NCBI GenBank assembly: GCA_031359995.1
Contig: JANMAT010000052.1
Location: forward strand, 1 to 64,000
Length of the DNA: 64,000 nucleotides
Source: JANMAT01 sp031359995
Lineage (GTDB): Bacteria; Actinomycetota; Acidimicrobiia; Acidimicrobiales; Ilumatobacteraceae
Direction of reading: 5' to 3'
Positions 44,816-53,400 of this stretch are shown piece after piece (within the stretch, counting starts at the first letter, position 1; the number at the start of each line of letters is the position of its first letter). Under the pieces are notes generated by a model. That model was given only the letters and a program-made list of their open reading frames with translations, was not told the origin of the DNA and did no database searches. Both the position numbers and the translations under genes were made by a program.

Positions 44816-46873
44816 CTACCCCGGGGCGGCCTCGGCGCCGACGTGCACGAGCACGAACGCCAACGTGCGGGCCTCGTCGCGCCAGGCGTCGTAGCGGCCC
44901 GACGGGCCGCCGTGGCCGGCCTCGAGCTCGGTGCGCAGCAGCAGCGGCCCCGATCCGGCGGCGCCGGCGACGGCGCGCAGCTTGGCGACCCACTTGGCCG
45001 GCTCGTGGTAGCTCACGCGGGGGTCGTTGAACCCGGCCGTCACGTACAACGACGGGTAGGCGACGGCGCGCACGTTGTCGTAGGGCGAGTACGCGGCCAT
45101 GATCGCCTCGAACTCGGGACCCCGCGGGTCGCCCCACTCCTCCCACTCGGTGATCGTGAGCGGCAGGGTCGGGTCGGACATCGTCGTGACCACGTCCACG
45201 AACGGCACCTCGGCCACCGCGGCCGAGAACAGGTCGGGGCGCTGGTTGACCACCGCGCCCACCATGAGCCCGCCGGCCGACCCGCCCCGCAGGGCCAGCC
45301 GCCCGGGTGCCACGTAGCCGGTCTCGTGCAGGTGCACGGCGCAGGCGATGACGTCGTCGAAGGTGCGCTGCTTGTGCTCGAGCTTGCCGTCCAGGTACCA
45401 GCGGCGGCCGAGCTCGCCCCCACCGCGGGGGTGGGCGAGGGCGAACACCACGCCGCGGTCGAGCAGCGACAGGCGGGCCACCGAGAAGTAGGTGGGCATC
45501 GAGATCTCGTAGGCGCCGTACGCATAGAGCAGGCAGCCGGCGGTGCCGTCGAGCGGCGTGTCCACGTGGTGCACCACGTCGAGGGGCACGAGCGTGCCGT
45601 CGACCGACGGCGCCCACCGTCGCGACGTCACGTAGCGCGCCGGGTCCCAGACGCCGAGCACGGGCGTCTGCTTGAGCAGTCGGCGGTCGCCGGTGCGCAC
45701 GTCCTCGTCCATCACGCACGCCGGCGTGGCCATGGCCTCGTACCGGAACCGGTAGCGCGCCGCGCCGTAGTCGAGGTTGGCGTCGGGCTTCACGTCGTGG
45801 GCCTCGGTCGCGAACGTGAGCACGCGCTCGGCGCCGTCGGCGAACAGCACGCGCAGGCGGGGCACGCCGTGCACCCACTCGTGCACGACGAGGTAGCCGG
45901 CGAACGGGTCGACGCCCATGATGCGCTGCCCGGGTACGTGGGGCACGAGCTCGCGCCAGTGGGCCTGCCCGGGCGTGGCCGACGGGGCGGTCATCACCTT
46001 GAAGTCCTCGGCGCCGTCGGCGTTGGTGACGATCACGAGGCCGTCGTCCCACTCGTCCACGTCGTACTCGTGGCCTTCGACGCGTGGCTCCACCAGCACG
46101 GGCGGCGTGTCGGGCGCATCGGCGGGCACGAGCCATGCCTCGGCCGTGGTCTTCGAGGCGATCGACAGCACCAGGTAGCGGCCCCGGCGGGTGCGATCGA
46201 CGTCGAGCCAGAAGCGCTCGTCGAGCTCCTGGTGCACGCGCACGTCGTCGGTGCCGGGGGTGCCCAGGCGGTGGCGCCACACCTCGAACGGGCGCTTGGC
46301 CTCGTCGTGGCGCACGTACAGGAACGTGGGCCCGTCGCTGGCCCAGGCGCCGCCGGCCGACACGAGCTCGATGCGGTCGGCCAGGTCGACGCCGGTGGCG
46401 AGGTCGCGGAAGCGGAGCTCGTAATCCTCGCTGCCGTCGCGATCGGCCGACCACGCGATGAGCCCGTGGTCGGGGCTGATGGCCAGCACACCGAGCTCGA
46501 AGTAGTCGAGGTCGCCCGCCTCGACGTTCTCGTCGAGCATGACGTGCTCGGGCGCCGTGGGGTCGTCGAGCGCCCGGCGGCAGTGGATCGGGTAGTCGAG
46601 GCCCTCCTCGGTGCGCACGTAGTAGTCCCACGGGCCGTAGGGCACGGGCACCGACAGGTCGGTTTCCTTGGTGCGGGACCGGATCTCCTCGAACAGGCGC
46701 TCGCGCAGGGGTTGCAGCGGCGCGAACCACCGCTCGGCGTAGGTGTTCTCGGCCTTCAGGTACCCGATGGTGTCCGGGTCGTCACGGTCCCGGAGCCATG
46801 CGTACGGATCGACCACCGCTCCGGCGTGGCGGGCGAGCGTGACGGGGACCTGCTTGGCGACGGGGGGGTGCAC
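44816..46873 (-). CDS. Oligopeptidase B-like S9 prolyl oligopeptidase
   Basis: 685-residue serine peptidase cleaving short peptides, probably after basic residues. N-terminal start HAGAVVDPYAWLRDRDDP; a seven-bladed beta-propeller to about 400; then the alpha/beta-hydrolase domain with the nucleophile in LRGGSAGGLMVG (Ser near 525), Asp in the SLYVTAGFNDPRV region (near 615) and His in LEAGHGGPSGR (near 653). GTG 46873 is leaderless: TAGCCT (46882-46887) is 8 nt upstream; the longer GTG 46939 adds 22 Pro/Ala residues and is less likely. No signal peptide, so cytosolic. Confidence 0.9.
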   Translation of the reverse strand: MHPPVAKQVPVTLARHAGAVVDPYAWLRDRDDPDTIGYLKAENTYAERWFAPLQPLRERLFEEIRSRTKETDLSVPVPYGPWDYYVRTEEGLDYPIHCRRALDDPTAPEHVMLDENVEAGDLDYFELGVLAISPDHGLIAWSADRDGSEDYELRFRDLATGVDLADRIELVSAGGAWASDGPTFLYVRHDEAKRPFEVWRHRLGTPGTDDVRVHQELDERFWLDVDRTRRGRYLVLSIASKTTAEAWLVPADAPDTPPVLVEPRVEGHEYDVDEWDDGLVIVTNADGAEDFKVMTAPSATPGQAHWRELVPHVPGQRIMGVDPFAGYLVVHEWVHGVPRLRVLFADGAERVLTFATEAHDVKPDANLDYGAARYRFRYEAMATPACVMDEDVRTGDRRLLKQTPVLGVWDPARYVTSRRWAPSVDGTLVPLDVVHHVDTPLDGTAGCLLYAYGAYEISMPTYFSVARLSLLDRGVVFALAHPRGGGELGRRWYLDGKLEHKQRTFDDVIACAVHLHETGYVAPGRLALRGGSAGGLMVGAVVNQRPDLFSAAVAEVPFVDVVTTMSDPTLPLTITEWEEWGDPRGPEFEAIMAAYSPYDNVRAVAYPSLYVTAGFNDPRVSYHEPAKWVAKLRAVAGAAGSGPLLLRTELEAGHGGPSGRYDAWRDEARTLAFVLVHVGAEAAPG

Positions 46874-46958
46874 GCGGGGGGAGGCTATCGGTGCCGGCGC
46901 CCGGCCCGGCGGCGGAGCACCCCGAACCTCACCGGGCACGGCCGGAGGGCGACGGGCC

Positions 46959-47585
46959 TCAGCGCACGACGGTGGCGACCGGGGTCATGGCGACGCGGTC
47001 GTTGCGGGCGGCCTGCTCGGCCCACGCCTCGACGACGCGGTCGTCGGTCAGGTAGACGACCTGCACCATGTCGGCCAGGCGGTCGATGGCGTCGAGCAGA
47101 TCCCACGTGGCGCTGGACACCAGCCCGATCAGCGGCTCGTCGAGCACGGCGAGGGAGCCCTGACCGCGGCCACCGGCGTTGCGGGCCCGGCCCATCCAGC
47201 CGATGATGCGTTCGATCAGCTGGGGCACCGACGGCACCTCGACGGCACCGTTGACCCCGGCGCGGAAGCCCAGGTCCACCGGCTTCACGTGGGTCATGCG
47301 GGGCAGGTCGGCCGGTCCGGGCAGGGGCGAGTCGCCCGCGCCGCCGCGCTGCCAGGCCGACACCCGGCGGCGACCGCCGGTGCGCCGCACCAGCAGGGGC
47401 CGGCCGAGCTCGTCACGGTAGCGGAGCTCGGTGCTGCCATCGGTGCCGGTCATGGCCCGGTGGAGCGTCTCGACGAACTCCATGCGCACCCCGTTCCCCA
47501 GACCGGTGAGCACGGTCAGGCGGTGATGGAACGGCACGGACAGCAGGCCGTCGGGTTGCAGCACGATGAGTTCTTCGATCCTCAT
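46959..47585 (-). CDS. Degenerate SMC/ABC-like ATPase domain protein
   Basis: 208 residues laid out like the ATPase head of an SMC/RecN/AAA_23 protein but with damaged motifs. HHRLTVLTGLGNGVRMEFVETL (near 20-41) stands where Walker A should be yet lacks the Lys-Ser/Thr; SLAVLDEPLIGL (near 143-154) resembles Walker B plus D-loop; MVQVVYLTDD follows like the switch strand. No coiled coil. It probably cannot hydrolyse ATP and may be a regulatory or structural leftover. ATG 47585. Confidence 0.5.
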   Translation of the reverse strand: MRIEELIVLQPDGLLSVPFHHRLTVLTGLGNGVRMEFVETLHRAMTGTDGSTELRYRDELGRPLLVRRTGGRRRVSAWQRGGAGDSPLPGPADLPRMTHVKPVDLGFRAGVNGAVEVPSVPQLIERIIGWMGRARNAGGRGQGSLAVLDEPLIGLVSSATWDLLDAIDRLADMVQVVYLTDDRVVEAWAEQAARNDRVAMTPVATVVR

Positions 47586-47710
47586 GGGGGGAACTGTCGG
47601 CAGCAACCGGGTCAAGCTGAAGTCAAAAGCGTTTCCGGCTCCCTCGTTCGCGCCAAGGGGCGGATCGTCCGCCTCGGGTCCCGGGCCCGGTCTTGGCTAG
47701 CGTCATGGTC

Positions 47711-47947
47711 GTGCGGGTGTGGATCGATCAGGACCTGTGCACGGGCGACGGCCTGTGCCTCGACCACTGCCCCGACGTCTTCGTGCAGTTGGAGGACGGC
47801 ATCGCCTACGTCGCCCAGGACGGCCAGCCCGGCAACGACCCTGGTGGCTCGGGCAGCCTGGCGGTGGTGCCCGGCCGGCTGCACGGCGCGGTGGTCCTGG
47901 CCGCCGACGACTGCCCAGGGGAGTGCATCTTCATCGAGATGGACTGA
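47711..47947 (+). CDS. Small ferredoxin (one-cluster, P450-type)
   Basis: 78-residue acidic ferredoxin: RVWIDQDLCTGDGLCLDHCPDVF carries Cys 10, 16 and 20, and DDCPGECIF carries the fourth near 68, giving one cluster as in actinobacterial P450 redox partners. The first Cys spacing is one longer than the classic C-x2-C. TAGCGT (47698-47703) is 7 nt from GTG 47711, so this start is chosen over ATG 47705. It could serve the P450 at 20.9 kb or the nearby lyase, which is speculative. Confidence 0.85.
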   Translation: MRVWIDQDLCTGDGLCLDHCPDVFVQLEDGIAYVAQDGQPGNDPGGSGSLAVVPGRLHGAVVLAADDCPGECIFIEMD

Positions 47948-47957
47948 GGAGGGGGTC

Positions 47958-49142
47958 GTGCACGACGACGACCCGTTCGGGTTCGACTCCCTCGATCTCG
48001 GTTGGCTCCGCGCCAAGCAGGGGGTGAAGTGGCACCGGTCCCGGGGTGAGCTGCTGGCCGCCTGGGTCGCCGACATGGACTTCCCGGCCCCGACCGTGGT
48101 CACCGACGCCCTGCGGGCCTACGTCGACCGTGCCGACCTCGGCTACGCCGACTTCCGCAACGGCACCGGCCTGGCCGAGCTGTTCGCCGGGCGCATGGCT
48201 GCCCGTCACGGCTGGGCGCCCGACCCGTCGCTCGTGCACGACGTGTGCGACGTGGTGCAGGGCGTGCGCATGGTGCTGCACCTGATGACGCAGCCGGGCG
48301 ACGGCATCGCCTTCCACACCCCGGCCTACCCGCCGTTCCACGCCACCGTGGCCGACATGGGGCGCCCGCTCACGCCGATCTGGGGCGAGCGTGACGGCAC
48401 CGGCTGGCGGTTCGACCTGGAGCGCTTCGAGGCCGACCTGACGACGGCCCCTTCGCGGCGGCCGTGCCGGGTGCTCGTGCTGTGCAACCCGCACAACCCG
48501 ACGGGGCACGTCTTCACCCGCACCGAGCTCGAGGCGCTGGCGCAGGTGGTGCTGGGCCACGACCTGCTGGTGATCAGCGACGAGATCCATGCCGAGCTCA
48601 CCTTCGACGCGCGCCGCCACATCCCGTTCGCGTCGCTGGGCGACGACGTCGCCGCCCGCACGGTCACGCTCACGTCGGCCACGAAGTCGTTCAACCTGGC
48701 CGCCATCCGCTGCGCGGTGCTGCACGCCGGCGCGCCCGCCGTGCACGCCGCCCTGGCCGCGCTGCCCTCGCACCTGTTCGGCGCGGTCAGCCCGTTCGGC
48801 GTGCTGGCCACGACCGTGGCGTGGACGCAGGCCGACGACTGGCAGGCGGCGGTGGTGCGCCGGCTGAGCGAGAACCGGCACGTGCTGGCCCGCCTGCTGG
48901 CCGAGCGCCCGGCGCTGGCCGCCATCGACTACGCCGTGCCCGAGGCCACCTACCTGGCCTGGCTCGACTGTCGCCCGCTCGGCCTGGCCGAGGAGCCGGT
49001 CGAGGTCTTCCGGGCCGGCGGGGTCGAGCTGTCGCCCGGCCCCGACTTCGGCGAGCAGGGGGTGGGGTTCGTCCGCCTGAACCTGGCCACGTCACCCCCC
49101 GTGCTCACCGCCATCGCCGACGCCATGGCCGCCGCCGTCTGA
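47958..49142 (+). CDS. MalY/PatB-type PLP C-S lyase (aminotransferase class I)
   Basis: 394-residue PLP enzyme, subgroup cystathionine beta-lyase MalY/PatB. The start GWLRAKQGVKWHRSRGELLAAWVADMDFP is diagnostic; the PLP lysine is in TLTSATKSFNLAAIRCAV (near 241), Asp in LVISDEIHAEL (near 208), Asn in LCNPHNPTG (near 176) and the C-terminal Arg in FVRLNLATS. It would split cystathionine or cysteine conjugates to pyruvate, ammonia and a thiol. A GAGGAGG Shine-Dalgarno precedes GTG 47958. It lies upstream of the suf operon but is separated from it by a terminator hairpin. Confidence 0.87.
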   Translation: MHDDDPFGFDSLDLGWLRAKQGVKWHRSRGELLAAWVADMDFPAPTVVTDALRAYVDRADLGYADFRNGTGLAELFAGRMAARHGWAPDPSLVHDVCDVVQGVRMVLHLMTQPGDGIAFHTPAYPPFHATVADMGRPLTPIWGERDGTGWRFDLERFEADLTTAPSRRPCRVLVLCNPHNPTGHVFTRTELEALAQVVLGHDLLVISDEIHAELTFDARRHIPFASLGDDVAARTVTLTSATKSFNLAAIRCAVLHAGAPAVHAALAALPSHLFGAVSPFGVLATTVAWTQADDWQAAVVRRLSENRHVLARLLAERPALAAIDYAVPEATYLAWLDCRPLGLAEEPVEVFRAGGVELSPGPDFGEQGVGFVRLNLATSPPVLTAIADAMAAAV

Positions 49143-49144
49143 CC

Positions 49145-49163
49145 CCGCCGCCCGGCGGCGGGA
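49145..49163. terminator. 8-bp GC hairpin after the C-S lyase
   Basis: CCCGCCGC (49145-49152) and GCGGCGGG (49156-49163) pair perfectly around a 3-nt loop, ending the lyase transcript before the suf promoter. No T-tract. Confidence 0.5.
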
Positions 49164-49199
49164 GGATCTCAGGTCCCGTGGTGGCGACGGGCCGGGGAA

Positions 49200-49228
49200 T
49201 TGTTACTATCTGCGTAGGGGAAATCCCC
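49200..49228 (+). promoter_or_regulatory. suf operon promoter and palindrome
   Basis: An AT-rich patch with TACTAT (49204-49209) is the likely -10, followed by the palindrome GGGGA-AA-TCCCC at 49217-49228 in the 5' leader, then GGAGGA 6 nt before sufB. The palindrome is where an iron-sulfur-responsive repressor could bind; no SufR-type gene is adjacent. Confidence 0.45.
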
Positions 49229-49248
49229 GCCCACCCCCGGAGGACCTG

Positions 49249-50652
49249 ATGTCCGTCTCCGATCTCGACCTCGGCAAGTACAAGCTCGGCTGGAGCGATG
49301 GCGACGAGTTCGCCTTCCGCCCCGAGAAGGGCCTGAACGCCGACGTCGTCGAGCAGATCTCGCGCTACAAGAGCGAGCCGGAGTGGATGCGCAACTTCCG
49401 GCTGCGCAGCCTGCGGATGTTTGATCGCAAGCCGATGGCCAAGTGGTTCGCCATCAACATGCCCGATCTGGACTTCCAGGACATCTACTACTACATCAAG
49501 CCCACCGAGGGCGGCGTGGTGGACGAGTGGGACGAGCTGCCCGACCGCATCAAGGCCACCTACGAGAAGCTCGGCATCCCCGAGGCCGAGCGCAAGTACT
49601 TGGCAGGCGTAACGTCACAATATGACTCCGAGGTCGTCTACCACAAGAACCGCGACGACCTGGCCAAGCAGGGCATCCTGTTCTGCGACATGGACACGGC
49701 GCTGCGGGAGTACCCCGAGCTCGTGCAGCAGTACTTCGGCTCGATCATCCCGCCCGGTGACAACAAGTTCGCCGCGCTCAACTCGTCGGTGTGGAGCGGT
49801 GGCTCGTTCATCTACGTGCCGCCGGGCGTGAACTGCGAGATGCCGCTGCAGGCGTACTTCCGCATCAACTCCGAGAACGCCGGCCAGTTCGAACGCACGC
49901 TGATCATCGCCGACGAGGGCTCGCAGGTGCACTACATCGAGGGCTGCTCGGCCCCGGTGTACACCAAGGACGCGCTGCACTCGGCCGTGGTCGAGATCGT
50001 GGTGAAGCCCAGCGCCCGCGTCACCTACACGACCATCCAGAACTGGTCGCCGAACGTCTACAACCTCGTCACCAAGCGGGCGCGGGTCGAGGCCGAAGGC
50101 CACATGGAGTGGATCGACGGCAACATCGGCTCGAAGCTCACCATGAAGTACCCGAGCGTCTACCTGGTGGGCCCCAAGGCCACCGGCGAGGTGCTCTCGG
50201 TGGCCTACGCCGGCCCCGGCCAGCACCAGGACGCCGGCGCCAAGATGGTGCACGCCGCGCCCGAGACCACGTCGAAGATCGTGTCCAAGTCCATCTCGAA
50301 GGACGGCGGCATCACCACCTACCGCGGGCTCGTGCGGGTCGAGGAGGGCGCCTACGGCTGCAAGAGCCATGTGCAGTGCGACGCCCTGATCCTCGACGAG
50401 CAGTCCACGTCGCGGACCTTCCCCTACATGGAGGTCGGCGAGCAGGACGCCGAGATCGGCCACGAGGCCACCGTGTCGAAGGTGGCCGACGAGCAGCTCT
50501 TCTACCTGATGAGCCGCGGCCTCACGCAGGAGCAGGCCATGGGCCTGATCGTGAACGGCTTCATCGAGCCGATCACCCGCACGCTGCCCATGGAGTACGC
50601 CGTCGAGTGGAGCCGCCTCATCGAGCTCCAGATGGAAGGCAGCGTCGGCTGA
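49249..50652 (+). CDS. sufB: Fe-S cluster assembly scaffold SufB
   Basis: 467-residue core of the SufBCD scaffold that builds [4Fe-4S] clusters. Conserved segments YIKPTEGGVVDEWDELPDRIK, SSVWSGGSFIYVPPGV, HYIEGCSAPVYT (Cys near 244) and the C-terminal EQLFYLMSRGLTQEQAMGLIV with Glu-Pro-Ile are present. No intein, although SufB is a common intein host. ATG 49249 has a GGAGGA Shine-Dalgarno. First gene of a sufB, four-Cys protein, sufD, Rieske, sufC operon; sufS and sufU are not next to it. Confidence 0.96.
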   Translation: MSVSDLDLGKYKLGWSDGDEFAFRPEKGLNADVVEQISRYKSEPEWMRNFRLRSLRMFDRKPMAKWFAINMPDLDFQDIYYYIKPTEGGVVDEWDELPDRIKATYEKLGIPEAERKYLAGVTSQYDSEVVYHKNRDDLAKQGILFCDMDTALREYPELVQQYFGSIIPPGDNKFAALNSSVWSGGSFIYVPPGVNCEMPLQAYFRINSENAGQFERTLIIADEGSQVHYIEGCSAPVYTKDALHSAVVEIVVKPSARVTYTTIQNWSPNVYNLVTKRARVEAEGHMEWIDGNIGSKLTMKYPSVYLVGPKATGEVLSVAYAGPGQHQDAGAKMVHAAPETTSKIVSKSISKDGGITTYRGLVRVEEGAYGCKSHVQCDALILDEQSTSRTFPYMEVGEQDAEIGHEATVSKVADEQLFYLMSRGLTQEQAMGLIVNGFIEPITRTLPMEYAVEWSRLIELQMEGSVG

Positions 50653-50688
50653 GCGGCCGATCGGCGGCCACTGGCATACCCTGTGCTC

Positions 50689-51030
50689 GTGGCCATGCGC
50701 GAGGAGTGCAAGAACTTCGAGAGCCGGACGTACGGGAACGGCGAGACGGTCCGCAAGTGCGGACTCGAACTCGCGCCCGACGCGCCGTGGCGCTGCCCGG
50801 CCGACTGCTCGGGCTACGAGCTGCGCCTCATCGACGCCGCTTGGCAGTTCGGCACCCTGGTGCCCAAGGTGGCGCCGGCCGACCCGCCCGGGCTCGACGA
50901 CGGCACCGCCGCCGCCGTGCTCGACGAGGCCGAGGACTTCCTGAACTCGATCGGTGCCCAGGTGATGGCCGAGGTCGAGGCCCAGCGCAAGAAGGAAGCG
51001 AACCGGCCCAAGAAGCGCAAGAAGCGCTGA
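50689..51030 (+). CDS. Four-cysteine protein inserted between sufB and sufD
   Basis: 113 residues. The N-terminal 40 hold four Cys (near 7, 24, 36 and 40: EECKNF, RKCGLEL, WRCPADCSGYE), a spacing able to bind zinc or an iron-sulfur cluster; a helical middle and a strongly basic tail (KKRKKR) follow. Not recognised. Start GTG 50689: TACCCT (50677-50682) is 6 nt upstream, so it has its own leaderless promoter besides readthrough from sufB. Position suggests a part in cluster assembly or delivery. Confidence 0.65.
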   Translation: MAMREECKNFESRTYGNGETVRKCGLELAPDAPWRCPADCSGYELRLIDAAWQFGTLVPKVAPADPPGLDDGTAAAVLDEAEDFLNSIGAQVMAEVEAQRKKEANRPKKRKKR

Positions 51031-51042
51031 GGGGTGTGTCCG

Positions 51043-51059
51043 ACGAGCGTCACGCTCGT
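51043..51059 (+). terminator. 7-bp hairpin upstream of sufD
   Basis: ACGAGCG (51043-51049) and CGCTCGT (51053-51059) pair around TCA, 12 nt after the four-Cys gene. Could dampen readthrough into sufD or stabilise the upstream message. No T-tract. Confidence 0.35.
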
Positions 51060-51097
51060 GTGGGTATTTGCACTACGCGGATGGTAGAAATTACGTC

Positions 51098-52270
51098 GTG
51101 CCTGCTGTGCTGTCCGACGTTCTCGCCGAGGTGTCCCGCGCCCTCGCGGGGCCCGATTCGCTGCGCTCGTTGCGCCTCGCCGCCGCCGGTCGCGCCGCGG
51201 CGGCCGACCTCCCCACCGCCGAGGAGGAGATCTGGCGCTACAGCCGGATCGGCCAGCTCGACCTGGCCCGGTTCGCCCCGGGGCGGCCCGGCGCCCTCGA
51301 CAGCGTGGCGGTGAGCGGCCCGCGTCAGTTGCTGGTGGACGCCACCGAGGCCGACGTCGAGCTGCTCGGGTCGGTGGCCGTGGCCGCCGACCTGTTCACC
51401 GACCTGAACTCGGCCACCAGCCGGCCGATGGTCGTGCGGGTACCGGCGGGCCAGACGTTCACCGAGCCCCTGGTGCTGCGCCACGAGGTGCGCGCCGACG
51501 GCGTGCTGGTGTGCCCCCGCCTTTTCGTGGAGGCCGGACCCGACAGCGAGATCACCATCGTGGAGCGCTTCGTGGGCGACCACGACGCGCTGGTCAGCGC
51601 CGTGGTCGAGCTGCGGGCCCACCCGGCGGCGCGCCTGCGCTACCTGGCCGTGAACGAGCTGGGCCGCCAGGCGTGGCTGGTGGCCCACCAGGCCGGCACG
51701 GCCGATCGAGACGCCACGCTCACGCTGGCCACCGTGGCCTTCGGTGGCGACTACGCCCGCACCCGCACCGAGTGCCGCCTGGTGGGCCAGGGCGCCCACG
51801 CCGACCAGCTCGGTGTCAGCTTCGGCGAAGGTAGCCAGATGCACGACCTGCGCGTGCTGCAGGAGCACGTGGCGCCCCGCACGACCTCGAACCTGTTGTT
51901 CAAGGGGGCGGTGCAGGACTCGTCGCGCAGCGTGTACACGGGCCTCATCAAGATCGGCCCGGATGCCCGCGGCGCCAACGCCTTCCAGACGAACCGCAAC
52001 CTGAAGCTCTCCGAGCACGCGTGGGCCGAGAGCGTGCCCAACCTCGACATCGAGACCAACGACGTGCGCTGCTCGCACGCCTCCACGGTGGGCCCGGTCG
52101 ATCCCGACCAGCGCTTCTACCTCGAGAGCCGCGGCGTGCCGCCGCACGTGGCCGACCGGCTCATCGTGCTGGGCTTCTTCGACGAGGTGCTGGCCCGCCT
52201 GCCCGACCCGTCCCTCGGCGAGGAGCTCCACGCCGCGGTGGCGGCCAAGCTCGATCGGCAGGCGTCGTGA
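51098..52270 (+). CDS. sufD: Fe-S cluster assembly protein SufD
   Basis: 390-residue SufBD-family partner of SufB. The beta-helix core (FVEAGPDSEITIVERFVGD, LLFKGAVQDSSRSVYTGLIKI) and the C-terminal DVRCSHASTVGPVDPDQRFYLESRGV, with the conserved Cys-Ser-His near 325, are typical. GTG 51098 lies 7 nt after TAGAAA (51085-51090); the TTG at 51068 is upstream of that. Stop overlaps the Rieske start by four bases. Confidence 0.93.
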   Translation: MPAVLSDVLAEVSRALAGPDSLRSLRLAAAGRAAAADLPTAEEEIWRYSRIGQLDLARFAPGRPGALDSVAVSGPRQLLVDATEADVELLGSVAVAADLFTDLNSATSRPMVVRVPAGQTFTEPLVLRHEVRADGVLVCPRLFVEAGPDSEITIVERFVGDHDALVSAVVELRAHPAARLRYLAVNELGRQAWLVAHQAGTADRDATLTLATVAFGGDYARTRTECRLVGQGAHADQLGVSFGEGSQMHDLRVLQEHVAPRTTSNLLFKGAVQDSSRSVYTGLIKIGPDARGANAFQTNRNLKLSEHAWAESVPNLDIETNDVRCSHASTVGPVDPDQRFYLESRGVPPHVADRLIVLGFFDEVLARLPDPSLGEELHAAVAAKLDRQAS

Positions 52271-52590
52271 GCGACCACGAACTCGGCGCGCTGGCCGCCA
52301 TCGACGACGGCACGGCCCGCAAGTTCACGGTCGCCGGCCGGGCCATCGCCGTCGTGCGCATCGGCGAGCGCGCCTACGCCATCGGCGACACGTGCAGCCA
52401 TGCCGATGTGTCGCTGTCGGAGGGCGAGGTCGACGTGGAGGCGTGCGAGATCGAGTGCTGGAAGCACGGCAGCTCCTTCTCGTTGGCGACCGGCGAACCC
52501 ATGACCCTGCCGGCCACGCGACCGGTGCCCGTGTACGAGGTGCGCGTCGTGGACGGCCAGCTCGTGTTGACGGTGGAGAACGACCAATGA
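52267..52590 (+). CDS. Rieske-type [2Fe-2S] ferredoxin of the suf operon
   Basis: 107-residue NirD/BphA3-like Rieske protein: cluster ligands DTCSHADVSL (C-x-H, near 44) and ECWKHGSSFSL (C-x2-H, near 63). Four-base overlaps with sufD and sufC bind it firmly into the operon, a common arrangement in actinobacteria. It may pass electrons to cluster assembly or use newly made clusters. Confidence 0.9.
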   Translation: MSDHELGALAAIDDGTARKFTVAGRAIAVVRIGERAYAIGDTCSHADVSLSEGEVDVEACEIECWKHGSSFSLATGEPMTLPATRPVPVYEVRVVDGQLVLTVENDQ

Positions 52591-53384
52591 CGACGACGTT
52601 GCAGATCCAGGGCCTCCGGGCCGACGTGGCCGGGCGCGAGATCCTGCGCGGCATCGACCTCACGGTGAGCTCGGGCGAGGTGCACGCGGTCATGGGGCCC
52701 AACGGCGCCGGCAAGTCGACCCTGTCGGCGGTGCTCCTGGGCAAGGCCGGCTACACGGTGACCGGTGGCTCGGTGACCCTCGACGGCACCGACCTGCTCG
52801 GCCTGGCCACGTGGGAGCGCGCCGTCGCCGGCGTGCACCTGGTGATGCAGTACCCGACCGAGGTGCCCGGCGTAGCCCTCGACGACGTGCTGGCCGCCGC
52901 GCTGTCGGCGCGCGGTGGCGACGAGGCCGAGCTCGGCGCCCGCATGCGGGCCGAGGCGGTGCGCATCGGCTTCTCCGAGCAGCTCCTGCACCGTCCACTC
53001 AACGTCGACCTGTCGGGCGGCGAGAAGAAGCGCAACGAGACGCTGCAGCTCGGCGTGCTCCAGCCCCGCATCGCCATCCTGGACGAGCTCGACTCGGGGC
53101 TCGACATCGACGCGCTGCGCGCCTGTGCGCGCCGCGTGGCCGACGCCGTACGCGAGACGAACCTCGGCGTGGTCGCCATCACGCACTACCACCGTCTGCT
53201 CCAGGAGCTGCGGCCCGATCACGTGCACGTGCTCGTGAAGGGCCGCATCGTGGCCTCCGGTGGCCCCGAGCTGGCCGAGCAGCTCGAGCGTGACGGCTAT
53301 GCCGCCTTCGGCGACGTCGACGAGACCGAGCCGGCGGCCAAGGCGACGGCGGCGGCCGATCCGTTCGCCGATCCCTTCGCCTGA
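52587..53384 (+). CDS. sufC: Fe-S cluster assembly ATPase SufC
   Basis: 265-residue ABC-type ATPase that drives SufBCD. Walker A MGPNGAGKSTL (near 36), Q-loop VMQYPTEVPG, signature DLSGGEKKRNE (near 143), Walker B AILDELDSGLD (near 166) and switch His in AITHYHRLL. The C-terminal 25 residues are an Ala/Asp/Pro tail. ATG 52587 overlaps the Rieske stop. Confidence 0.95.
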   Translation: MTTTLQIQGLRADVAGREILRGIDLTVSSGEVHAVMGPNGAGKSTLSAVLLGKAGYTVTGGSVTLDGTDLLGLATWERAVAGVHLVMQYPTEVPGVALDDVLAAALSARGGDEAELGARMRAEAVRIGFSEQLLHRPLNVDLSGGEKKRNETLQLGVLQPRIAILDELDSGLDIDALRACARRVADAVRETNLGVVAITHYHRLLQELRPDHVHVLVKGRIVASGGPELAEQLERDGYAAFGDVDETEPAAKATAAADPFADPFA

Positions 53385-53400
53385 ACCGACCGGGCCCGGG

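Noticed and set aside
49249..50652. Intein in SufB
   Set aside because: Length and motifs are those of an uninterrupted SufB; no splice-site or endonuclease motifs.
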